From Alcanivoracaceae bacterium (GTDB lineage: Bacteria > Pseudomonadota > Gammaproteobacteria > Xanthomonadales > Marinicellaceae), in contig JADGEI010000001.1 in assembly GCA_016744455.1 (NCBI GenBank), positions 124,001 to 188,000 of the forward strand: a stretch of 64,000 nt of DNA, in the 5' to 3' direction. The notes under the pieces are model-generated. The model had not been told where the DNA came from. It ran no database searches and saw only the letters and a list, made by a program, of their open reading frames with translations. Of the stretch, positions 10,508-20,346 are shown piece after piece. The first letter of the stretch is position 1. Every line of letters starts with the position of its first letter. The position numbers were made by a program, and so were the translations under genes.

Positions 10508-10529
10508 TATATTAGAAGAAACTAATATA
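10508..10529. promoter_or_regulatory. Perfect inverted repeat upstream of the RND operon, likely repressor operator
   Basis: TATATTAG, a 6-base spacer, then CTAATATA: a perfect 8-base inverted repeat 22 bases upstream of the adaptor ATG at 10486. Position and size fit an operator for a TetR- or MarR-type repressor, as is common for RND pumps, but no regulator gene lies next to it. The remaining bases between 10530 and 10742 are very AT-rich and hold no gene. Confidence 0.5.
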
Positions 10530-10742
10530 ATGATATTTGTGTTAATTTCAAGTATATTATCATATCTTTAAAAATATATCTTTGCGAAAAGTTATAACAG
10601 AAAACTTTCTCTAGTGTATTCCTAGTTAAAGTTAGTAGTAAGTCTAGGTGCAGTTTGTTTCTACACATTGATAACAGTTGTAAATTTTCTACAACTTTCG
10701 TTTTAGTATAAATTACAAAAAAATACTTAATAGATGTATCTT

Positions 10743-11609
10743 TTAGTTAATCATCTTTTCAATAATTGGATGCAATATGACTTCCATGGCTAGTTGCATT
10801 TTTCCACCAGGTACAACAATAGTGTTTCTTCTAGACATAAATGAATCCTTTAACATGCATTGTAAATATTGAAAATCAACATTTAATGCTTTGTAATCTT
10901 TGAAACGGATAACCACCATGGATTCATCTCTGGTGGGTATGTCACGTGAAATAAATGGATTAGATGTGTCGACTAATGAAACCCGCTGAAAGTTAATGTC
11001 AGTATGTGAGAACTGCGGTGTAATAACATTAACATAATCACGCATTCTTCTTAGAATTGTATCTGTTACATCTTCAGGTTTATAACCCCGTTGAGCTGTA
11101 TCACGATGAATTTTCTGAATCCATTCAAGGTTCACAATTGGTACTACACCAATTTTTAAATCTGCATGTTTGGCAATGTTGATGTCATGTTTTGTATTAA
11201 CTATAGCACCATGTAACCCTTCATAAAGCATTAAGTCACTGCCTTTTCCTGCTTCTTCCCATGGAGTGAATTCTCCTGGGTTTTGTCCAAAAGGCTCTGC
11301 CTCTTCAGCGGAGTGTAGGTAGTACCTTCTATCGCAAACACCTTTTTCCCCATAAGTTTTGAACATGTTTTCCAAATCTTTTAAAATATTGGCTTCAAAG
11401 CCAAAATGGCTAAAATTTCTCTTCTCTTTTTGAGCTTGTTGTACTTTCTTTTTCATCGCGTTGCGGTCATATCGATGAAATGAATCTCCTTCAACCACAA
11501 CTGGGTTTATATTTTGTCTGTGAAAAATGTGTTCGAAAGCAGATTTTACTGTTGTTGTGCCAGATCCTGATGAACCGGTTACTGCAATTATGGGGTGTTT
11601 CTTAGACAT
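10743..11609 (-). CDS. cbbP: Phosphoribulokinase
   Basis: Phosphorylates ribulose-5-phosphate to ribulose-1,5-bisphosphate, the RuBisCO substrate. Bacterial octameric type, 288 residues. Seen: P-loop GSSGSGTTT near residues 12-20, VEGDSFHRYDR, FSHFGFEANILKDL, YEGLHGAIVN, the stretch GVVPIVNLEWIQKIHRD, PQFSHTDINFQRV, VDTSNPF and VVPGGKMQLAM. From memory it resembles Rhodobacter CbbP more than E. coli PrkB in these blocks. I chose the ATG at 11609, which has AGGTGA upstream; a GTG at 11618 is possible. It overlaps the end of cbbY by 8 bases and closes a tkt-fba-cbbY-prk run. No RuBisCO gene is visible. Confidence 0.94.
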   Translation of the reverse strand: MSKKHPIIAVTGSSGSGTTTVKSAFEHIFHRQNINPVVVEGDSFHRYDRNAMKKKVQQAQKEKRNFSHFGFEANILKDLENMFKTYGEKGVCDRRYYLHSAEEAEPFGQNPGEFTPWEEAGKGSDLMLYEGLHGAIVNTKHDINIAKHADLKIGVVPIVNLEWIQKIHRDTAQRGYKPEDVTDTILRRMRDYVNVITPQFSHTDINFQRVSLVDTSNPFISRDIPTRDESMVVIRFKDYKALNVDFQYLQCMLKDSFMSRRNTIVVPGGKMQLAMEVILHPIIEKMIN

Positions 11610-12309
11610 AATTTTCACCTATTAATTGATTTAATAATTCTATATTTATGTTGTCGAAATTTTCAAAAACCATTGAGGCTTTGCTAAAATCTTGGTTTTG
11701 CGTGTAGTTATTTGTGGTCACTATGGTTTTTATTCCTGCTTGCACCGCTGACTCAAGTCCAGCAGATGAGTCTTCAATTGCAATGCAATTTTGTGCTGGT
11801 ATATTAAGCTTCTTCAAGGCATATTGATAAATGTCAGGTGCGGGCTTTTTGTTTGGTATCACATCACCAGCTGCTATGACATCAAAAAGTGCTTCTGATT
11901 TTTCTCCTAAAGAAGTTTTTAATAATGTTGAAACATTAATTGGTGTTGTTGTCGTTGAAATAGCAAGGGTGATTGATAATTTATGTAGTTGTACAATTAA
12001 TTCCTTTACCCCTTTTCGTAATGGGATATTCCCTGACTGTAGCAAGTTAATATAATGTTTTGTCTTACAGGTATGCATGGATTTAATTTCATCATCAGAT
12101 AAGAGTGACTGTTTAATAAAGTGTTCTTGGTAGTATTTCATACGTTCTTTACCACCCGTTACTTTCAATAATTGCCCGTAAATGTCTTCATCCCAGTGCC
12201 AATCCAATTTTCTTTCAGCGAACGCTTTGTTAAATGCTACACGATGCCCATCACGTTCGGTATCAGCCAAGGTTCCATCGACATCAAATAATATGCATTT
12301 TAGATTCAT
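11602..12309 (-). CDS. cbbY: CbbY-like HAD phosphatase (probable xylulose-1,5-bisphosphate phosphatase)
   Basis: HAD phosphatase of 235 residues. Characterised CbbY proteins hydrolyse xylulose-1,5-bisphosphate, a misfire product that inhibits RuBisCO. Seen: LFDVDGTLADTE with nucleophile D9 and acid/base D11, the helical cap with a TGGKERM block, AISTTTTPINV (motif II), NKKPAPDIYQYAL (motif III lysine) and IEDSSAGLESAVQAG (motif IV). The TGGKER and FDVIAAGD blocks match CbbY rather than generic beta-phosphoglucomutases, as far as I recall the family. I chose the ATG three codons before ILFDVDG; in-frame starts upstream run into a dispersed repeat. Position between aldolase and phosphoribulokinase supports a CBB role. 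Confidence 0.85.
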   Translation of the reverse strand: MNLKCILFDVDGTLADTERDGHRVAFNKAFAERKLDWHWDEDIYGQLLKVTGGKERMKYYQEHFIKQSLLSDDEIKSMHTCKTKHYINLLQSGNIPLRKGVKELIVQLHKLSITLAISTTTTPINVSTLLKTSLGEKSEALFDVIAAGDVIPNKKPAPDIYQYALKKLNIPAQNCIAIEDSSAGLESAVQAGIKTIVTTNNYTQNQDFSKASMVFENFDNINIELLNQLIGENYV

Positions 12310-12377
12310 AAGGTTATATTTTAGCAATGCAATTTTCATTGCCTTGCCATCTAAGACTATTAGAGACATTTGCCTGT

Positions 12378-12510
12378 CTCGTAAAGCATTTGAAAAAGTT
12401 AAAATAAAAGTCACTCTGCGTTAAAAAATTCGCAATAATTCTTATGGAAAGAATTTTTACGTTAGCCATCGCATGTGAGTAAGTATCAAGATTTATACGC
12501 ATAAATAACC
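12378..12510. repeat. Dispersed intergenic repeat, copy A
   Basis: Noncoding stretch between fba and cbbY that matches a second stretch at 21165-21276. The core 12454-12507 aligns with 21220-21273 without gaps: 40 of 54 bases are identical by hand count, including TTTTTACG, GTAAGT and GCATAAATA. Similarity continues to the left (GTGAAA/TTGAAAAAGTT, AAAA-CACTC, AAAAAAT), with about 20 extra bases in this copy. Both copies lie in gene-free DNA just beyond coding ends. Nothing in it suggests a transposase; a short interspersed element is the best guess. Confidence 0.6.
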
Positions 12511-12512
12511 AG

Positions 12513-13553
12513 CTACTTGGCGTATTTGTCAGCCATATCATCCATAGAGATTGGCTTGATTTTAGAAGCGTTGCCAGAAGAGCCGAAAGCATTGAAGCGA
12601 TCAGTACAAATACCACGCATGGCATTTGTTGCTGCTCTAAGGAATTTTCGAGGGTCAAAATTACTAGGGTTTTCGGCCAAAAATTTACGAACTGCACCTG
12701 TTGAGGCTAACCGTAAATCGGTATCAATATTAATTTTGCGAACACCGTGTTTAATTCCTTCTTGTACTTCTTCTACAGGTACGCCATAGGTTTCTGGAAT
12801 GTTGCCGCCATATTCATTAATGATTTTTAACCATTCTTGTGGTACAGCAGATGACCCGTGCATGACTAAATGTGTGTTTGGAATCTTTGCATGAATTTCT
12901 TTAATGCGTTGGATTGAAAGAATATCACCTGTTGGAGGTTTAGAGAATTTGTAAGCCCCATGTGATGTACCACATGCAATAGCCAGAGCATCGACATTGG
13001 TTTTTTCAACAAAATCTTTGGCTTCATCTGGATCTGTCAATAATTGATCCATGGATAGTTTGCCTTCAGCACCAGAGCCATCTTCTTCAGCAGCCAAGCC
13101 GGTTTCTAATGAACCGAGCACCCCTAATTCTCCTTCAACTGATGCACCACAAGCATGTGCCATCGCAACGGCTTCTTGGGTGATGTTAACATTGTATTCA
13201 TATGAAGAGGGTGTTTTCATGTCGGTCATTAATGAACCATCCATCATTACAGAAGTGAATCCAAGATATAAAGATTGCATACAAACTGCTGGTGATGACC
13301 CATGATCCTGATGTAAAACAACAGGAATATCAGGCCATTGTTTAACAGCTGAAGCAACTAAACCTTTGATAAAAGCAGGCCCTGCATAATTTCTAGCACC
13401 CGCAGACCCTTGTAAAATAACGGGAGAGTTTGTTTCCGAAGCAGCTTCCATGATGGCATGAATTTGTTCCATATTATTAACGTTAAATGCTGGCATTCCA
13501 TAACTGTTTTCTGCAGCATGATCAAGTAATTGTCTTAAAGATATTAAAGCCAT
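12513..13553 (-). CDS. fba: Fructose-bisphosphate aldolase, class II (Calvin-cycle subtype)
   Basis: Zinc aldolase that makes and cleaves fructose-1,6-bisphosphate and also forms sedoheptulose-1,7-bisphosphate in the CBB cycle. It has 346 residues. Seen: [12 protein letters not shown] near the N-terminus, the zinc and catalytic block [42 protein letters not shown] with a zinc-ligand histidine, and [10 protein letters not shown]. The long form with HQDHG and the C-terminal GSSGNASKI stretch fits the Calvin-cycle (CbbA-like) subtype. The ATG lies 1 base after the transketolase stop, so the two are coupled. A 203-base gap with a dispersed repeat separates it from cbbY. Confidence 0.95.
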   Translation of the reverse strand: MALISLRQLLDHAAENSYGMPAFNVNNMEQIHAIMEAASETNSPVILQGSAGARNYAGPAFIKGLVASAVKQWPDIPVVLHQDHGSSPAVCMQSLYLGFTSVMMDGSLMTDMKTPSSYEYNVNITQEAVAMAHACGASVEGELGVLGSLETGLAAEEDGSGAEGKLSMDQLLTDPDEAKDFVEKTNVDALAIACGTSHGAYKFSKPPTGDILSIQRIKEIHAKIPNTHLVMHGSSAVPQEWLKIINEYGGNIPETYGVPVEEVQEGIKHGVRKINIDTDLRLASTGAVRKFLAENPSNFDPRKFLRAATNAMRGICTDRFNAFGSSGNASKIKPISMDDMADKYAK

Positions 13554-13554
13554 T

Positions 13555-15546
13555 TTATTCTCCTATGGTTGCTTTTACGGTGTTGACAACATTTTCAACA
13601 GTAAATCCAAAATATTCAAAAAGTTGTGCGCCAGGAGCTGATTCGCCAAAACCATCTTGTGAGACAACTGCACCGTTTAAACCGACATATTTGTACCAAA
13701 AATCACCTTGACCAGCTTCTACAGCAATACGAGCCGTAACTGATGCAGGTAACACACTCTCTTTGTAAGCATCATCTTGGTTATCGTATATATTAGTACA
13801 TGGCATTGAAACAACACGGACTTTATCGCCAAGTTGTTCGGCTGCCTGCATCGCTAAACCTATTTCAGAACCTGTGGCAATAATTATGGCTTCAGGAGTC
13901 CCAATTGAATCTTTAAGTATGTAACCACCTTTAGCAATATTGTTGACTTGTTGATTGTTACGTTCTTCTTTTGAGGTGTTTTGCCTACTAAACATTAAAC
14001 AACTAGGACCATCTGTTTTTTCAATGGCTGATTTCCATGCAGCAACAGATTCAACTGCGTCACAGGGGCGCCAGATGTTCATGTTTGGAATTATTCGTAA
14101 AGATGATGTTTGCTCAACGGGTTGATGGGTTGGGCCATCTTCTCCTACACCTATTGAATCATGTGTGTAGACAAATAAACCGCGAATTTTCATCAATGCC
14201 GCCATACGTAATGCATTACGTGCATACTCAGAAAACATAAGGAATGTTGCACCATATGGCACCAAACCGCCATGCAACATCATTCCATTCATCATTGCAG
14301 TCATAGCGAACTCACGTACGCCATAGGATAAATAGTTGCCTGAAAAATCTAGTTCCCCATCGTTACACGCTTTGGAACCTGAATAAAACGTATTGTTTGA
14401 TGGAGTTAAGTCAGCTGAACCACCGAATAAGCCAGGGACAAGAGGCCCTAGTGCTTCTAAAGCATACTTTGAAGCTTTGCGTGTTGGCATAGCGTCGGCT
14501 TCGACTTGTGCTTTTTCAACAGCTGCTTTTGATTTTTGAGCAAAATTGGCTGGCAATTCATTATTCATTCTTTGGGTGTATTCGGCAGCTTTTTCTGGGT
14601 GCAATTTAGAATATTTTGCAAATTTTTCATTCCACTTGGATTCTTGTTTGGCACCTTTTTCAGTGGCATCCCAACCCGTATATACATCTTGCGGCATTTC
14701 AAAAGCAGGGGTTTGCCAACCAAGTTGCTTACGAGTTAATGCGACTTCTTCTTCCCCCAGAGGTGCTCCATGACAATCATGTGTACCAGCTTTATTAGGT
14801 GAACCTTGACCAATATTCGTTTTACAGCAAATAATTGAAGGTTTAGTAGTTTTCTTTTTGGCTTTTTTAATGGCTTTTTTGATTTCTTTGGCATCATGAC
14901 CATCAACACTTTGAACGTGCCAACCATATGATTTGAAGCGTTTAACCGTATCATCAGTAAACCAGCCGTCAACTTCGCCATCAATTGAGATGTTGTTATC
15001 ATCATATAAGGCAATTAATTTGCCAAGTTTAAGTGTTCCAGCAAACGAACAAGCTTCATGTGAAATGCCTTCCATTAAACAGCCGTCACCTAAAAACACA
15101 TAAGTATGATGGTCGACAATGTCTAAATCAGATTGATTAAACTCTTCGGCCAAGAGTTTCTCACTTAAGGCCATGCCTACTGCATTTGTAAGGCCTTGCC
15201 CTAATGGGCCAGTTGTTGTTTCTATGCCTGGGGTGTAACCATATTCTGGATGACCTGGTGTTTTAGAGTGTAATTGTCGAAAATTTTTAATATCATCCAT
15301 TGATAAATCGTATCCAGTTAAGTGCAGTAAAGAATACATCAGCATAGACCCATGACCATTGGATAGCACAAATCTATCACGGTTTGACCATTTTGGATTT
15401 TTTGGGTTGTGATGCATAAAATCGTTGTACAAAACTTCTGCCATATCAGCCATTCCCATAGGTGCTCCTGGGTGGCCTGAGTTGGATTTTTGTATGGCGT
15501 CCATTGAGAGTACACGGATCGCGTTTGCCAGAGTTGTTCTATTCAT
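13555..15546 (-). CDS. tkt: Transketolase
   Basis: Thiamine-diphosphate enzyme that moves two-carbon units between ketoses and aldoses, in both the pentose phosphate and CBB pathways. From the ATG at 15546 it has 663 residues, normal for bacteria; in-frame starts further upstream (15561, 15612) add a non-conserved tail. Seen: [17 protein letters not shown], the TPP motif [46 protein letters not shown] in the pyrimidine domain, and a C-terminal domain with [14 protein letters not shown]. First gene of the run tkt-fba-cbbY-prk on the minus strand, divergent from the EF-G gene. Confidence 0.95.
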   Translation of the reverse strand: MNRTTLANAIRVLSMDAIQKSNSGHPGAPMGMADMAEVLYNDFMHHNPKNPKWSNRDRFVLSNGHGSMLMYSLLHLTGYDLSMDDIKNFRQLHSKTPGHPEYGYTPGIETTTGPLGQGLTNAVGMALSEKLLAEEFNQSDLDIVDHHTYVFLGDGCLMEGISHEACSFAGTLKLGKLIALYDDNNISIDGEVDGWFTDDTVKRFKSYGWHVQSVDGHDAKEIKKAIKKAKKKTTKPSIICCKTNIGQGSPNKAGTHDCHGAPLGEEEVALTRKQLGWQTPAFEMPQDVYTGWDATEKGAKQESKWNEKFAKYSKLHPEKAAEYTQRMNNELPANFAQKSKAAVEKAQVEADAMPTRKASKYALEALGPLVPGLFGGSADLTPSNNTFYSGSKACNDGELDFSGNYLSYGVREFAMTAMMNGMMLHGGLVPYGATFLMFSEYARNALRMAALMKIRGLFVYTHDSIGVGEDGPTHQPVEQTSSLRIIPNMNIWRPCDAVESVAAWKSAIEKTDGPSCLMFSRQNTSKEERNNQQVNNIAKGGYILKDSIGTPEAIIIATGSEIGLAMQAAEQLGDKVRVVSMPCTNIYDNQDDAYKESVLPASVTARIAVEAGQGDFWYKYVGLNGAVVSQDGFGESAPGAQLFEYFGFTVENVVNTVKATIGE

Positions 15547-15756
15547 TATATTTAATCTCATTATGATTATAGGTGAGCATATTATACCAGTCCAAGCATA
15601 AACAAAAGTCACAATATTTTATGTTAACTATAAAATAAACTTATTTAGGTAGAGTATGTTGATTGCTACAAATAACTGAAAAATGACATAAAATTTTGAA
15701 TATTCAGGATTAATACTATATTTTGCAAATTATTGGCTTTCAAAGTTAATAAATGC
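15547..15756. other. Gene-free divergent spacer between tkt and EF-G
   Basis: AT-rich spacer, about 314 bases long in all, between the divergent tkt and EF-G genes. It must hold both promoters. I see no RNA gene, no long hairpin and no repeat in this part. The most convincing promoter, for the EF-G gene, is listed separately to the right. Confidence 0.5.
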
Positions 15757-15785
15757 TTAACCTTAGGACCAAATTAAAGTATGAT
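15757..15785 (+). promoter_or_regulatory. Candidate sigma-70 promoter of the EF-G gene
   Basis: TTAACC (four of six against TTGACA) at 15757-15762, a 17-base spacer, and TATGAT (five of six against TATAAT) at 15780-15785, about 75 bases upstream of the EF-G ATG. The spacing is ideal; the -35 box is weak. Prediction from sequence only. Confidence 0.4.
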
Positions 15786-15860
15786 GCGCCCTCGAATTAT
15801 TCTGTAGGCATGAGCAATGTGTTTGCAGACTTTAATATAAATATAACAGAATGAACGATT

Positions 15861-17948
15861 ATGACAGATTTATCAAAATATAGAAATATAGGAATTTTCG
15901 CCCACGTTGATGCGGGTAAAACCACAACAACTGAACGTATCTTGGCACTAACAGGTAAGATTCACCAAACAGGTGAAGTACATGATGGTGAAGCAACTAC
16001 AGATTTTATGGATCAAGAACGTGAACGTGGTATTACGATTCAATCAGCTGCAACCAGTTGTGTGTGGAACGACCACCGTTTAAACATAATTGATACTCCA
16101 GGTCACGTTGACTTTACAGTTGAAGTTTACCGTTCATTAAAAGTATTAGATGGTGGAGTTGGAGTATTTTGTGGATCTGGTGGTGTTGAACCTCAATCCG
16201 AAACTAATTGGCGTTATGCTAATGACTCTGAAGTTGCTCGTGTGATTTTTGTTAATAAATTAGACCGTATTGGTGCTGATTTTTATAGAGTTGTTGATCA
16301 AGTTGAAAATGTACTGGGCGCTAATCCATTAGTTATGGTATTACCTATTGGTGTTGAAGATGGTTTTGTTGGCGTCATTGATTTATTAACACGTAAAGCT
16401 TGGTATTGGGAAGAGTCAGGTAATCTTGATTATGAAATCAAAGATGTACCAGCTGACATGGCTGATAAAGTTGAAGAATACCGTGAAAAGCTTATTGAAA
16501 CAGCGCTAGAGCAAGATGATGAAGCACTGGAAGCTTACTTAGAAGGTGAAGAGCCAAGTATGGATGTTATTAAAGCTTGTATCCGTAAAGGTACAAATAC
16601 AATGGATTTCTTCCCTACATATTGTGGTTCTGCCTTTAAAGATAAAGGTGTTCAATTAGTTTTGGATGCAGTTGTTGATTACTTACCATCTCCAACAGAA
16701 GTTAAGCCACAACCGGAAGTTGATTTAGAAGGTAAAGAAACTGGCGAGTTCGCTATAGTAGATACTAAACGTCCATTACGTGCTTTAGCATTTAAAATTA
16801 TGGAAGATAGATTTGGTGCGCTTACATTTATTCGTATTTACTCAGGTGTTATGGAAAAAGGTATGCAAGTACTTAATACTTTTACCGGTAAAAATGAAAG
16901 AATTGGCCGTATCGTAGAGATGCATGCTGATGATAGAATTGAATTAGAATCAGCTCAAGCTGGAGATATTGTTGCTGTGTTGGGTATGAAAAATGTTCAA
17001 ACAGGGCACACATTATGTGATCCAAAAGATCCTGCAACTTTAGAGCCTATGGTTTTCCCTGATCCAGTAATCTCAATGGCCGTGAGTCCTAAAGATAAAG
17101 CTGCTTCAGAAAAATTATCGGTAGCCATCGGTAAAATGATAAAAGAAGATCCATCATTTGTTGTAGAAACAGATGAAGATTCGGGTGAAACTATACTTAA
17201 GGGTATGGGCGAGTTACATTTGGATATCAAAATTGATATTTTAAAGCGTACTTATGGTGTAGATGTTGAAGTAGGTGCCCCTCAAGTAGCATACCGTGAA
17301 GCAATTACTCGAAAAGTTGAAGACACATATACACACAAGAAACAATCTGGTGGTGCTGGTCAATTTGGTAAAATTGATTTCATCATTGAGCCAGGTGAAA
17401 CAGGTTCAGGTTACGTATTTGAATCAACCGTTTCTGGTGGTAATGTTCCTAAAGAATATTTCCCAGCAATTGAAAAAGGTTTCCATTCATTGATGGAAGA
17501 AGGTGTACTAGCTGGTTACCCATGTACAGACATGAAATTCACCATTACTGATGGTGCTTATCATGCTGTGGATTCATCATCAATGGCTTTTGAAGCGGCC
17601 GCTAAAGGTGCTTACCGTCAGTCATTACCAAAAGCTGCTCCGCAATTGATGGAACCAATTATGTCAGTTGATGTTATTACACCTGATGATCACGTTGGTG
17701 ATGTTATTGGTGATTTAAATCGTCGCCGTGGTATGATTAAATCTCAGGAACCAGCAACAACTGCTGTACGTATTAAAGCAGATGTACCTTTATCTGAAAT
17801 GTTTGGATATATCGGTTCATTGCGTACGATGACATCGGGTCGTGGTCAATTCTCAATGGAATTTTCACACTACAATCCTTGTCCTTCAAATGTAGCAGAA
17901 GAAGTTATAGCTGAAGCGAAAGCGCGTAAAGAAGCTAAAAACTCTTAA
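15861..17948 (+). CDS. fusA2: Elongation factor G, type 2 paralogue
   Basis: Translational GTPase of 695 residues that moves tRNAs and mRNA through the ribosome or acts in recycling. All five EF-G domains are present. G motifs: G1 [14 protein letters not shown]2 region [10 protein letters not shown]3 DTPGHVDF, G4 VNKLDR, and a G5-like GSAFKDKG. The sequence ([22 protein letters not shown]) resembles the solitary EF-G 2 of Pseudomonas and Vibrio as I recall it. It is flanked by tkt and a channel remnant rather than by rpsL, rpsG and tuf, so the str-operon copy is expected elsewhere. A strong terminator follows directly. Confidence 0.93.
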   Translation: MTDLSKYRNIGIFAHVDAGKTTTTERILALTGKIHQTGEVHDGEATTDFMDQERERGITIQSAATSCVWNDHRLNIIDTPGHVDFTVEVYRSLKVLDGGVGVFCGSGGVEPQSETNWRYANDSEVARVIFVNKLDRIGADFYRVVDQVENVLGANPLVMVLPIGVEDGFVGVIDLLTRKAWYWEESGNLDYEIKDVPADMADKVEEYREKLIETALEQDDEALEAYLEGEEPSMDVIKACIRKGTNTMDFFPTYCGSAFKDKGVQLVLDAVVDYLPSPTEVKPQPEVDLEGKETGEFAIVDTKRPLRALAFKIMEDRFGALTFIRIYSGVMEKGMQVLNTFTGKNERIGRIVEMHADDRIELESAQAGDIVAVLGMKNVQTGHTLCDPKDPATLEPMVFPDPVISMAVSPKDKAASEKLSVAIGKMIKEDPSFVVETDEDSGETILKGMGELHLDIKIDILKRTYGVDVEVGAPQVAYREAITRKVEDTYTHKKQSGGAGQFGKIDFIIEPGETGSGYVFESTVSGGNVPKEYFPAIEKGFHSLMEEGVLAGYPCTDMKFTITDGAYHAVDSSSMAFEAAAKGAYRQSLPKAAPQLMEPIMSVDVITPDDHVGDVIGDLNRRRGMIKSQEPATTAVRIKADVPLSEMFGYIGSLRTMTSGRGQFSMEFSHYNPCPSNVAEEVIAEAKARKEAKNS

Positions 17949-17968
17949 GTTTTTTCTTAGAAAAATTA

Positions 17969-18004
17969 AAAAGGCGTATCTTAATTGGATACGCCTTTTT
18001 TTTG
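17969..18004 (+). terminator. Rho-independent terminator of the EF-G gene
   Basis: Perfect 12-base stem AAAAGGCGTATC (17969-17980) with GATACGCCTTTT (17988-17999), a 7-base loop, and a run of T residues to 18003. It begins about 20 bases after the EF-G stop. The A-rich left arm could make it work on the other strand too, but no minus-strand gene ends here. Confidence 0.92.
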
Positions 18005-18064
18005 TTTAGCTAGTTGTAACAAAGACCTCTTATTATTAAATTATTTCTAGTCTAAGTACTTGTT

Positions 18065-18331
18065 ATGAATAATTCACTAAAATATTTACAAGATTTATCC
18101 GTTAAATTAAATTCAAATAGATTGTTTGAATTATTTGTTGTGTTGATTATTATGTTTTCAGCTTTTGCTTTTTTAAATATGGTGATTGGAATTGTCGTTA
18201 ATGTATTGGAAGAAGAAAGAGCCAGAGAAAAACGTGTCAATGATGAAAAAAATGGCGTAATAAATTTAGAAACCATTCACCAACAGTTAATGAAAATTCA
18301 ACATCAAATCAAAAACAATACAACTGAATAA
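18065..18331 (+). pseudogene. Remnant of a voltage-gated cation channel (S6 and C-terminal coiled coil)
   Basis: An 88-residue reading frame. Residues about 22-48 (LFELFVVLIIMFSAFAFLNMVIGIVVNV) form one hydrophobic segment, followed by a charged coiled-coil tail (LEEERAREKRVNDEKNG...). The end AFLNMVIGIVVNVLEEER is what one expects at the S6-to-tail junction of bacterial NaChBac-type channels. The first 20 residues (..SVKLNSNRLFELFVV) resemble the cytosolic N-terminus running into S1. The simplest reading is an in-frame internal deletion that removed S1-S6, including the voltage sensor and pore. No pore sequence lies upstream and no clear ribosome binding site is visible. It could also be an intact small membrane protein. 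Confidence 0.5.
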
Positions 18332-18500
18332 CTATTGTGCTTTATCGTTTCTTAATCTTGATCTTCACCTTCGATAACTTAGAGAGTTCCAGTGCTTAAT
18401 GGTAAGTCGTTTTGATCTTGAGTTTTTTTATTAACAAAAAATTCATTTACTTCTTATTGTTCTCATTTACAATGCTTTATCAACTTAAGTAAATGGTAAA

Positions 18501-18950
18501 ATGAAACGCATAATTTTAGCGGCATTGCTGTCAGTTTTGACTTCTTGTGATCTAGTTCACACAAACGTGAGTATTTCCAATAATAGTATTAAATATATCT
18601 ATGATGGCGACACCATTACTGTGAAATGTATACGAGGTTTTACCTGTCATAAGAATGCATTAAAAGTCAGGATTATGAGTGTAGATACACCTGAAATAAA
18701 AGGTAAATGTCGCAAGGAGATAGATTTGGCACGAAAAGCAAAGAAATTTACCGTAGCCTTTGTAAGAACTTCAAGTGATATAGTGTTAACCTATGATGAG
18801 TACAATAAATATGACCGCTATGGGCGTTTACTTGCTTACTTATCTGTTGATGGAAGGGATCTTTCTGAGGCATTAATTGAAAATAAGCTTGGGCGCAGAT
18901 ATGATGGTGGGAAAAGAATGGGCTGGTGTAGAGATAAGATTCTCTATTAA
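18501..18950 (+). CDS. SNase-like (thermonuclease) lipoprotein
   Basis: Staphylococcal-nuclease-fold protein of 149 residues with a lipoprotein signal: lipobox LTSC, Cys16, followed by Asp17. Aspartate at +2 is the inner-membrane retention signal in enterobacteria, so it may face the periplasm from the inner membrane. Catalytic blocks: YIYDGDTITVKC, LKVRIMSVDTPEIKGKC (Arg, Asp, Glu), DRYGRLLAYL (second Arg) and GRRYDGGKRMGWC near the end. These are the SNase active-site elements, so Ca2+-dependent DNA/RNA hydrolysis is likely. Four cysteines in the mature part could form disulfides. Solitary gene. Confidence 0.85.
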   Translation: MKRIILAALLSVLTSCDLVHTNVSISNNSIKYIYDGDTITVKCIRGFTCHKNALKVRIMSVDTPEIKGKCRKEIDLARKAKKFTVAFVRTSSDIVLTYDEYNKYDRYGRLLAYLSVDGRDLSEALIENKLGRRYDGGKRMGWCRDKILY

Positions 18951-19170
18951 ATAATTCACTAGCCTAGAGAAGAGTGAAGTGATATGAAGATTAGTTCAAT
19001 TTCATTGTTTCTTATTTTGCCTGCACCTTTATACCGTCGCTCGAGGTCTGCATTTGATCTTGTACTGAATCTTGTATTGTATCTTGATGACCACCATGTT
19101 TAATAGCTTTTGTAATTAATACAAACCTCTATTAAAATAAACATTCTTAGAATCAACAACAGGAAACACT

Positions 19171-20346
19171 GTGAAGCCTTATTTTCAAAGCAAGTTGCCT
19201 CATATCGGCACAAGTATTTTTACCGAAATGTCGATGATGGCGCATCAATATCAGGCAATAAATTTATCTCAGGGGTTTCCTGAATTTGATGCGCCAGAGT
19301 TTCTTAAATCAGCCATCAATCATGCTATTTTAGATGGAAAAAACCAATATTGCCCTTCTACTGGATTGCCCGATCTACTTAATCAAATTGGACAGATGGT
19401 ACACCGTCGCTACCAACACAATTTGTCGGAAGAACAAATGGTGGGTTATATGAATAATATCACAGTAACTTCAGGTGCAACTGAAGCTTTGTTGGTTGCG
19501 ATTACGACGATAGTAGGTAAAGGTGATGAAGTGATTGTGTTTGATCCGGCTTATGACTCATACGAGCCAGCGGTGGAATTGGCTGGTGGGAGTTGTCGAC
19601 ATATCGCATTGATTGCGCCGGATTATGCTGTTGATTGGGCGGTGGTGGAGCAAAATATCACTGAAAAGACCCGCGCGATTATTATAAACAGTCCACATAA
19701 CCCAACGGGGACTTTGTTGTCTGAAAGTGATTTAAAAACCTTACAACAATTAGTGCTTAAAAATGACTTGTATGTCATTAGTGATGAGGTGTATGAGCAC
19801 ATGACTTTTGATGGACTTCGGCATGAAAGTGTTTTGTCTTATCCAGAATTATTTAAGCGGGCCTTTGTTGTTTCTAGTTTTGGTAAAACTTTTCATTGTA
19901 CTGGTTGGAAACTCGGTTATTGTATCGCACCAACAGAGTTGACAGTTGAGTTTAGAAAGATTCATCAATACGTAACCTTTTGTTCTTTTACTCCAGCACA
20001 ATATGCGATTGCCTCGATGTTAAAAACTCACCCAAACCACATTGATGAATTAGCGGAGTTTTATCAACAAAAAAGGGATGTATTAGTAGGGGCGTTGAGT
20101 GACTCGCGATTTAAAATATTGCCGTGCAAAGGCGCCTATTTTTTATTGTTGGATTATTCTGAAGTATCCGACTTGAATGATTTGGATTTTTGTCACTGGT
20201 TAATAAAAGAGGTTGGGGTGGCTGCTATTCCATTGAGTCCTTTTTATTTAGATGGAAAATTGACTAATAATAAAGTTGTGCGTTTATGCTTTGCAAAAAA
20301 TGACGAAACCTTACTAAAAGCCGCGGAAATATTATGTCAACTTTAA
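19171..20346 (+). CDS. Class I aminotransferase, YbdL/methionine or glutamine transaminase type
   Basis: PLP enzyme of 391 residues, fold type I. It begins with GTG at 19171 behind AGGA; no ATG fits as well. Seen: NLSQGFPEFDAP, VTSGATEALLVAI, FDPAYDSYEP, NSPHNPTGT, SDEVYEHMTFDG and the PLP lysine K239 in SSFGKTFHCTGWKLGY. These blocks fit the YbdL/kynurenine-aminotransferase-like subgroup, which uses methionine, glutamine or aromatic amino acids with 2-oxo acids. It overlaps the next gene, an omega-amidase-type hydrolase, by 13 bases. That pairing suggests a glutamine-transaminase/omega-amidase route in which the 2-oxoglutaramate formed is hydrolysed. Confidence 0.88.
   Translation: MKPYFQSKLPHIGTSIFTEMSMMAHQYQAINLSQGFPEFDAPEFLKSAINHAILDGKNQYCPSTGLPDLLNQIGQMVHRRYQHNLSEEQMVGYMNNITVTSGATEALLVAITTIVGKGDEVIVFDPAYDSYEPAVELAGGSCRHIALIAPDYAVDWAVVEQNITEKTRAIIINSPHNPTGTLLSESDLKTLQQLVLKNDLYVISDEVYEHMTFDGLRHESVLSYPELFKRAFVVSSFGKTFHCTGWKLGYCIAPTELTVEFRKIHQYVTFCSFTPAQYAIASMLKTHPNHIDELAEFYQQKRDVLVGALSDSRFKILPCKGAYFLLLDYSEVSDLNDLDFCHWLIKEVGVAAIPLSPFYLDGKLTNNKVVRLCFAKNDETLLKAAEILCQL

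Noticed and set aside
10676..10696. Hairpin AGTTGTA/TACAACT as terminator of the phosphoribulokinase gene
   Set aside because: On the minus strand no T-run follows; on the plus strand no gene ends there.
12314..12697. A 127-codon minus-strand frame between cbbY and fba
   Set aside because: It overlaps the end of fba in another frame and runs through the dispersed repeat; no family resemblance and no good start.
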